From: Lachnospiraceae bacterium
Lineage (GTDB): Bacteria; Bacillota_A; Clostridia; Lachnospirales; Lachnospiraceae
DNA length: 11,309 nucleotides
Direction of reading: 5' to 3'
Assembly (NCBI GenBank): GCA_024684065.1
Contig: JAIKXO010000107.1
Location: forward strand, 1-11,309
Below, one piece after another: positions 6,139-11,309 of this stretch. The position numbers were made by a program, and so were the translations under genes. The first letter of the stretch is position 1, and every line of letters starts with the position of its first letter. The notes below the pieces were generated by a model. The model did no database searches and had not been told where the DNA came from. It saw only the letters and a program-made list of their open reading frames with translations.

Positions 6139-7689
6139 ATGTTAAATAGAAAAAGATTAGGTGTCTTTGTAATCTATGATGCAAATGGAATAATCGATGA
6201 ATATATTCCGTATCTATTATCGGATATAATTCAAAATCTCGATAGGCTTGTTATAGTGTGCAATGGAAGCATCGATGATTCTGGAATGGAGGTTTTGAGC
6301 AAATATTCTAATGAAATAATTATCCGTGAAAATGAAGGATTTGATGGTGGTGCATACAAATACGTATTAACTGAATATATAAGAAGAAATAATGCTGATG
6401 AGTTTGATGATATAGTATTGTTTAATGATACGTTCTATGGCCCGTTTTATCCATTTTCAGAAGTATTTAGTTATATGGATGATAAGTCCTGCGATTTCTG
6501 GGGGTTGTCAATGCACGGCTGTTTCTATGCCTATAACCAGATAAACAGTAAACATGTTCAATCTTTTTTTCTTGTAATAAGGCATTCCGTAACTGCCTCT
6601 GATTCATTTTGGGATTTCTGGAAAGAAATGCAGACCGCGACAAATATTGATAAAGCAGTTATTAACTATGAAATCAGTCTTTCGAAAAACCTTATTGAAG
6701 CGGGGTTTGTTCCGGGGGCTTATCTGCAAATGGAATGCTATTTAACAGATAATCCTGAAAGAAATATGGACTATTGCCAGCTTAAAGCCGGTGAATGCAT
6801 TGCTGGCCATGGATTTCCGATACTTAAGAGAAAATCTTTTCTTAATCAGGAAGGAATAGAGGATAATCATGAACTGAAAACTGCTATAAGATATATTTAC
6901 AATACATATGATTACCCAATTGATTATATTTTTTCTTCGCTTTTTAGAAAGGAAGAACTTGGCCTGATATACAGATCTTTCGGGTTAAATATGGAATTTT
7001 CGGGCAGGCAGTTTAAGCTTGATGGGAAAATGTCTTTTTTGATAGTTGTTTGCGATTGCGACGGAGAAATCATGGAAGACATTGGAAAAAGCATAGATCG
7101 TATTACTTATCAATATTCTGAAGTTGAAATAGTTGTTATAAAGCAGGATCCTGTATTATTCATAATTGATAAACTGAAAACATCAGACCGATATGACTAT
7201 GTCTGCCTCATACAGAACGAGGAATGGATAGCGTCGGAACATAGGCAAAATAGGGCACGATGGAGGGATTATCATTTTTCTTGTTCATTGCTAAAAGAGA
7301 GGATAACAGATTATTTGGGTGAAGTCAGTGCCCTGCAGAAAACATTTGGGATAATGTTCCCTCAACCCACCCCCAAAGATCTAAAAATAAAATTTTCCTC
7401 ATCCAAAGATGTTTACAATAGGGTAGGGGATTATTTGAAAACGAAAGATATTAAATTTAGATGTAATAATATTGATAATATTGTTTTTTCATTTAAATCG
7501 TTCTGGTGTGAGATTGCTTTACTTCAGGAACTATTGAAGTTATATGAACCAAAATACCATGAAGCATGGTTTGATGCATTGCCATATCTCGCTCAATATT
7601 TTGGGAGGGGAATGAATTATTTGTCAGGATGCGTTGATCCTGATGATTATATTAATATGTATGAGAAGATAATAAGGAATTTTTGCTGA
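6139..7689 (+). CDS. RgpF-family (rhamnan synthesis F) protein 1, C-terminal motifs altered
   Basis: A 516-residue protein. The N-terminal part (about 5-240) is a clear RgpF-type domain: LGVFVIYDANGIIDEYI at the start, NEGFDGGAYK at 65-74, FNDTFYGPF at 95-103, FWGLS, and HVQSFFLVIR. RgpF proteins take part in building rhamnose-rich cell-wall polysaccharides and behave as glycosyltransferases. The C-terminal part (about 305-516) lines up with the second RgpF domain, yet key stretches are changed: the HDKK position reads QNEE (359-362) and the SPP position reads MFPQP (406-410). No signal peptide or membrane helix is seen, so it is probably cytoplasmic. AAGGTG at 6121-6126 lies 12 bases before the ATG, a long spacing. 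Base composition is clearly more AT-rich than that of the phosphonate genes. The family is well supported; the sugar and linkage are unknown. Confidence 0.85.
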   Translation: MLNRKRLGVFVIYDANGIIDEYIPYLLSDIIQNLDRLVIVCNGSIDDSGMEVLSKYSNEIIIRENEGFDGGAYKYVLTEYIRRNNADEFDDIVLFNDTFYGPFYPFSEVFSYMDDKSCDFWGLSMHGCFYAYNQINSKHVQSFFLVIRHSVTASDSFWDFWKEMQTATNIDKAVINYEISLSKNLIEAGFVPGAYLQMECYLTDNPERNMDYCQLKAGECIAGHGFPILKRKSFLNQEGIEDNHELKTAIRYIYNTYDYPIDYIFSSLFRKEELGLIYRSFGLNMEFSGRQFKLDGKMSFLIVVCDCDGEIMEDIGKSIDRITYQYSEVEIVVIKQDPVLFIIDKLKTSDRYDYVCLIQNEEWIASEHRQNRARWRDYHFSCSLLKERITDYLGEVSALQKTFGIMFPQPTPKDLKIKFSSSKDVYNRVGDYLKTKDIKFRCNNIDNIVFSFKSFWCEIALLQELLKLYEPKYHEAWFDALPYLAQYFGRGMNYLSGCVDPDDYINMYEKIIRNFC

Positions 7690-7801
7690 ATTCATGAATT
7701 GTTTATAGTGATAATGAAAACGTTTAACTGTCAGGTAGCATAAAAATATATTAGGCTGCCCAGGTATTTGCATTGGTATAGCTTAGTTGCATCGGCCATT
7801 C

Positions 7802-7882
7802 ATGGAATATAAAGGGAAACTGAAGATAAATAACGAAAATGGTCTTTTATGCACTTTTGAGCATAGAAGACCTTATCTATAG
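7802..7882 (+). other. Possible 26-residue upstream ORF
   Basis: ATG 7802 opens a frame of 26 codons ending at TAG 7880-7882, 8 bases before the RgpF gene 2 start. The peptide is basic and polar, starting MEYKGKLKINN and ending EHRRPYL. There is no clear ribosome binding site for it. Translation would run through the hairpin at 7841-7872, so it could act as a leader peptide; it may equally be chance. Confidence 0.2.
7841..7872 (+). promoter_or_regulatory. Strong hairpin just upstream of RgpF gene 2
   Basis: GGTCTTTTATGC (7841-7852) pairs with GCATAGAAGACC (7861-7872) over 12 bp, with a single G-U wobble, around the 8-base loop ACTTTTGA. The sequence after it (TTATCTATAG) lacks a T run, so it is a poor intrinsic terminator. 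It ends 18 bases before ATG 7891 and about 8 bases before the purine-rich ribosome binding site AGAGGGCGG. An mRNA processing or stabilising element, or a translation control structure, fits better. Confidence 0.55.
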
Positions 7883-7890
7883 AGGGCGGT

Positions 7891-9612
7891 ATGGGTAAGA
7901 GGATTATTGTTGCTTTTGGGGTCAATATTGAAAATAATCGAGCTTTTGATTATCTGAAATCTTCTTTGAAGAATCTCGCAGATGTAATTTTGTACGAATA
8001 CTATGATAAAGCAATTGACTTTAGTTTTATAAAGAAAAGTGCAGAGAATGAAGGGGCGAATGGTGTTATTTTTGTTAACGATAGGATATATGGTCCGGTA
8101 AAGGACCTTGCCCCTATGTTTAAAGAGTTTGATGCCTGTAAAGAAGATGTAGTCGGTCTCATCTTGCAGCCGCCGTTTTCAGAAGGAACAGATGAGGTAT
8201 TTAACGAAGGGATAAGTACGGAATGCTTTAAGCTGAGCCACAGAATATTGATTGATGATGATATCGAAAAGATATTTACTGATCTTGTTAACGAAGGAGA
8301 ATCTCGTTTTAAAAGGACCTCAGAGCCGGGAATTATTGAATTGATTCGGAAAGCCGGATATACCGTGTCAGGATTGATCAATAAAAGAAATTTTGCAGAT
8401 TTTACCATTGATTCGGGATATGATTATGTAAAGAACAAGAACTATGAACTCTTAAAGGATACTGTCTGTCCGTTCATTTTTAAACGTTGTTTTGAATCTG
8501 ACAATAATATCAGTGATAACCTGAACAGGGCGATAAGTCATGCCGGGGACAGTTTTGGATATGACATAGATGTTATGCTCGATGATGTAGCCCGGACGGT
8601 CAATCCTCTTGATATAAAGCGAAATCTGAACCTGAATTATATTATTCCGGCATCTTACAGACTATATAACAAACTGGATGAACAGATTTATGATGAGACA
8701 GCCGTGTTTGCTCACATTTTTTATGTTGACAGAGTGGATAACAGCTTTGAATATTTGGATCACGTCCCTCCGCAGGTGAGAAAATATCTCACAACAAGTA
8801 ATCCGGAAACGTATGAGTTGATCAGAGGGAAGCTATCCGAAAGAGATGACAAGTGGAGCGTGAGGCTTATTAAAAACCGCGGAAGAGATGTTGGCGCATT
8901 ATGGGTGTCAAATGCTCCCCTGATCAAAAACTATAAATATATATGCTTCCTGCATGATAAAAAAACATCCGGTCAGACAGGAAACATATTAAACGGGGAT
9001 TATTATCATTATAATGTTTGGGAGAATTGTCTGAAGAACACTGATTACATTAATAATGTATTGTATACCTTATCTGAAACCCCAAAGCTTGGATTTTTGA
9101 GCCCCCCATTCCCGATTTTTTTCGACTACAAGGGTTTGCTTGGCGGCGAATGGACGAATTGTTATGATGTTACTTTAGAGCTTGCAAAGGATTTGAATAT
9201 AAAGGCTGACATCAGAACAGACAAACCGCCATTTGCATTTTCTAATTCTTTTTGGGCAAGGACTGATGCGTTGATGCCGTTAGTTGACCGTAAGCTGAGA
9301 TTCGAAGACTTTCCCGCAGAACCTTTGCCTATTGACGGTTCTATCAGCCATGCGATAGAGAGGATTTATATTTATTCTGCCCAATCTCAGGGATATTTTT
9401 CGGGCATCCTGGAAAATGACCAATATGCCAGTATGGAACTTAACAGCATGCAGAAGATCATGGCTAATATGAATGTGAAGTATAACAGAATGTTTAATGA
9501 AAGAAATTTGCAAAGCAACAGGGCTGATAGGCTTCAAAAAGAAAAAGAAGAATATAAAAACGCTTTGGATAAAGTTGCAGAGATTATAAATAATACGCAT
9601 ATCACGGAGTAG
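7891..9612 (+). CDS. RgpF-family (rhamnan synthesis F) protein 2, N-terminal motifs altered
   Basis: A 573-residue protein. The C-terminal RgpF domain (about 270-520) is intact: AVFAHIFYVDRVDNSFEYL, NRGRDVGALW (329-338), HDKK (355-358), LSPP (403-406), then FDYKGLLGGEW and a late NDQYASM. The N-terminal part (about 1-130) keeps only part of its domain: FVNDRIYGP (61-69) matches the FNDTFYGP motif, but no NEGFDGGAY-like stretch precedes it. Residues about 525-568 are charged and helix-prone (KYNRMFNERNLQSNRADRL, then K/E-rich), suggesting a coiled coil that could hold a partner. The start ATG follows AGAGGGCGGT closely and a large hairpin upstream. Presumed role: glycosyl transfer in assembly of a rhamnose-type surface polysaccharide, in the cytoplasm or at the membrane; substrate unknown. 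It sits between two paralogues showing the reverse motif pattern. Confidence 0.87.
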   Translation: MGKRIIVAFGVNIENNRAFDYLKSSLKNLADVILYEYYDKAIDFSFIKKSAENEGANGVIFVNDRIYGPVKDLAPMFKEFDACKEDVVGLILQPPFSEGTDEVFNEGISTECFKLSHRILIDDDIEKIFTDLVNEGESRFKRTSEPGIIELIRKAGYTVSGLINKRNFADFTIDSGYDYVKNKNYELLKDTVCPFIFKRCFESDNNISDNLNRAISHAGDSFGYDIDVMLDDVARTVNPLDIKRNLNLNYIIPASYRLYNKLDEQIYDETAVFAHIFYVDRVDNSFEYLDHVPPQVRKYLTTSNPETYELIRGKLSERDDKWSVRLIKNRGRDVGALWVSNAPLIKNYKYICFLHDKKTSGQTGNILNGDYYHYNVWENCLKNTDYINNVLYTLSETPKLGFLSPPFPIFFDYKGLLGGEWTNCYDVTLELAKDLNIKADIRTDKPPFAFSNSFWARTDALMPLVDRKLRFEDFPAEPLPIDGSISHAIERIYIYSAQSQGYFSGILENDQYASMELNSMQKIMANMNVKYNRMFNERNLQSNRADRLQKEKEEYKNALDKVAEIINNTHITE

Positions 9613-9668
9613 CTGCTGCGATATGAGGATAATGTATTTACAGATGGTTTTATAGGGGGAAGGACCTG

Positions 9669-11309
9669 ATGAGACTCGGCATTCTTGCTGTTTTTGATAA
9701 AGAAGGTATTATAGACCGATATGCTGTTTATATTGCCCGGGAACTTAAAAAAGTTACGGAAAGACTTGTAATAGTATGCTCAGGCGAGTACTGCGGGAAT
9801 GAGATAGAAAAATTAACATGTGTCACAGATGATGTTTATTTTCGGTCAAACAAAGGTTATGATTCCGGTGCATATAAGGATGCTATCCTTGATTATATAG
9901 GTTGGAATGAGTTTTTAAAGTATGATGAATTAATACTCTGCAATGATACATTTTACGGCCCGTTTTGGGGGTTTGAAATGATATTTGACAAGATGTCCGG
10001 AAACAATGCAGACTTTTGGGGCTTGACAAAGCATAATGCGACTGATGTTTTCCCGGAACATGTACAATCATATTTTATAGTATTTAGAAGGAAACTTATT
10101 ATTGACCCGGTCTTTCGTTCGTTTTGGGAAAACCTTAAGTATCCAGCGGACTATGATGAGGCAAGGGATTTTTTTGAGATGGCTGTATCGACGATATTTC
10201 CTCAAAGAGGCTATTCTTTTTCAACCTATGTTAATGAGATAGAAGAAAATGATAATAAGGATATTATTTATGACGGCGTAAACTGGAGAAGTTTTTATTT
10301 TACTAAGCGTCTGAATTGCCCGGTACTGAAGAAAAAACGATTTACTTTAGATCTTCAGTTAAGCGATGATATACAGAAGATCATGGAGTATATTGATAAT
10401 TGTACTCCTTATGATGTAAGCATGATATGGGAGAATGTTATTCGATCTTATTCTTTGAGAGAGATAAACAATGGATATCACCTTCATCGCATATTTAGTA
10501 TTGATCAAACCGCGGAGATAATAACGGACAGGCAAAAATCCAGCATTATCGCTGTGATCGATGAGGGAAATGATTTTAAAATGTATTCTGATATCATTGC
10601 GGGCCTTGACAGAGTTGCAAACTGTTCATTGATTACATGCGATATGAGTGTAAAGCAGTACATGACCGAAACGCACCCGGATATTAACACAGTTGTAGCT
10701 GAAAGACGCAATAATCTGTTTTGCCATATTTTGTGGGATGCAAAAGACCTTTGGAACGGGGCTGAATATGTCCTTTTTATTACAAACCGCAGAAAGCTGG
10801 ATTTAAATACGCAGCAATATATAGAGGAGATGGCTCAGAATAATGTATGGGATAATCTCGCATTTAACAAGGACTATGTCGAGAGTATAATCTCCTGTCT
10901 GGACGCCCACGGGGAATTTGGTATTCTTTATCCGAATAATGATAATATGATTCTCGGAAGTGCCCTGACCCCTGACTGGGAGATAGTAAATAAGTATAAA
11001 GCATGGATTTCAGCTGATATGGGTATAAGTGAACCATTAGAGGATGTGGTACAGGAACAGTTTTCATCATCTTGCTTTTGGGTCAGGACTTCACTTTTGC
11101 AGGAATTCATAAAAAAATATTCAATGATCAGCAAGCTTGAAGATGATGGGATAAGCCATGAATGGGCGATAAAGTCAATGCTTCCATTAATAGCAAAGAC
11201 AAACGGATTTCTTCCGCTCGTTATCGAAAATACAAGATATGCTTCGATGATGCGTAAAAAGCAGATTCAGCCGCGTATAGAAACCCGCATAGAGACTCGC
11301 ATAGAAACT
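9669..11309 (+). CDS. RgpF-family (rhamnan synthesis F) protein 3, 3' partial
   Basis: The frame from ATG 9669 runs open for 547 codons to the window end without a stop. The N-terminal RgpF domain is well kept: LGILAVFDKEGIIDRYAVYI, SNKGYDSGAYK (60-70), CNDTFYGPF (91-99), FWGLTKH and HVQSYFIVFRR. The C-terminal half aligns by order with protein 2 (for example NNVWDN against YNVWEN, and NTRYASM against NDQYASM), but the motif positions are changed: HDKK reads TNRR (372-375) and SPP reads YPN (421-423), and NRGRD is not recognisable. The last 12 residues are three copies of RIET. AGGGGGAAGGA at 9654-9664 is a strong ribosome binding site placed 4 bases before the ATG. The gene follows protein 2 by 56 bases and is probably co-transcribed. 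What lies beyond the repeats cannot be seen. Function as for the other paralogues: rhamnan-type polysaccharide synthesis, linkage unknown. Confidence 0.85.
   Translation, partial: MRLGILAVFDKEGIIDRYAVYIARELKKVTERLVIVCSGEYCGNEIEKLTCVTDDVYFRSNKGYDSGAYKDAILDYIGWNEFLKYDELILCNDTFYGPFWGFEMIFDKMSGNNADFWGLTKHNATDVFPEHVQSYFIVFRRKLIIDPVFRSFWENLKYPADYDEARDFFEMAVSTIFPQRGYSFSTYVNEIEENDNKDIIYDGVNWRSFYFTKRLNCPVLKKKRFTLDLQLSDDIQKIMEYIDNCTPYDVSMIWENVIRSYSLREINNGYHLHRIFSIDQTAEIITDRQKSSIIAVIDEGNDFKMYSDIIAGLDRVANCSLITCDMSVKQYMTETHPDINTVVAERRNNLFCHILWDAKDLWNGAEYVLFITNRRKLDLNTQQYIEEMAQNNVWDNLAFNKDYVESIISCLDAHGEFGILYPNNDNMILGSALTPDWEIVNKYKAWISADMGISEPLEDVVQEQFSSSCFWVRTSLLQEFIKKYSMISKLEDDGISHEWAIKSMLPLIAKTNGFLPLVIENTRYASMMRKKQIQPRIETRIETRIET
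11274..11309 (+). repeat. Three 12-base in-frame tandem repeats encoding RIET
   Basis: Three direct units, CGTATAGAAACC, CGCATAGAGACT and CGCATAGAAACT, run to the last base of the window. Each encodes Arg-Ile-Glu-Thr (residues 536-547 of the third RgpF protein). The total number of units is unknown because the window ends within the array. Copy-number change would alter length without shifting frame. Confidence 0.8.

Larger units (their letters stand above)
7690..7890. other. 201-base spacer between RgpF genes 1 and 2
   Basis: The spacer begins with a 12-bp palindrome AATTCATGAATT that includes the last base of the upstream stop codon. It then holds a weak promoter-like pair (TTGCAT 7787-7792, TATAAA 7808-7813, 15 apart), a 26-codon open frame and a strong hairpin, both listed separately. 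I see no convincing terminator or RNA gene. Confidence 0.4.

Noticed and set aside
7841..7882. Intrinsic terminator between RgpF genes 1 and 2
   Set aside because: The stem is strong, but the downstream sequence TTATCTATAG has no T run and the purine-rich ribosome binding site follows at once.
11274..11309. CRISPR-like array at the window end
   Set aside because: The 12-base units are contiguous without spacers and remain in frame with the RgpF gene.

Overview
The window looks like a cell-surface glycopolymer locus from a low-to-mid-GC Gram-positive anaerobe, most likely a member of the Clostridia close to Lachnospiraceae (Butyrivibrio-like). I base this on codon use rich in ATA, AGG and AGA, strong AGGAGG-type ribosome binding sites, a YidC helix of Firmicutes type, and the pairing of a CDP-glycerol-type phosphotransferase with RgpF-family rhamnan proteins. 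The taxon is an inference; no rRNA or tRNA gene is present. All genes I can support lie on the plus strand.

Region 1 (1-5661) is a tightly packed four-gene phosphonate block whose neighbouring genes overlap by 4, 1 and 4 bases. It opens with the 3' part of a protein that joins the last transmembrane helix of a YidC/Oxa1-like insertase to a CDP-glycerol glycerophosphotransferase-type domain. Next come a three-domain protein (LicC/PntC-like nucleotidyltransferase, TagD-like cytidylyltransferase, phosphoenolpyruvate mutase), an iron-dependent alcohol dehydrogenase of the phosphonoacetaldehyde reductase type, and a thiamine-diphosphate phosphonopyruvate decarboxylase. Read as a pathway: PEP -> phosphonopyruvate -> phosphonoacetaldehyde -> 2-hydroxyethylphosphonate (HEP) -> CMP-HEP -> transfer to a glycan or lipid-linked polymer by the membrane-tethered transferase.

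Region 2 (5662-6138) holds a weak terminator-like hairpin, an inverted repeat overlapping a candidate promoter, a 70-residue single-pass membrane protein with an early YIDPG motif, and a short stretch that may be a gene remnant.

Region 3 (6139-11309) is more AT-rich and carries three tandem RgpF-family (rhamnan synthesis F) genes, the last cut by the window edge. The first and third keep the N-terminal motifs but have lost the C-terminal ones; the middle gene shows the opposite pattern. A strong 12-bp-stem hairpin lies just upstream of the middle gene, and the third gene runs into 12-base tandem repeats (RIET) at the window end.

Most notable: a predicted nucleotide-activated phosphonate decoration system coupled to a polysaccharide locus, with an unusual triple fusion, an insertase-transferase fusion and complementary domain decay among the RgpF paralogues. 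All functions are inferred from motifs read by eye; no database search was run.
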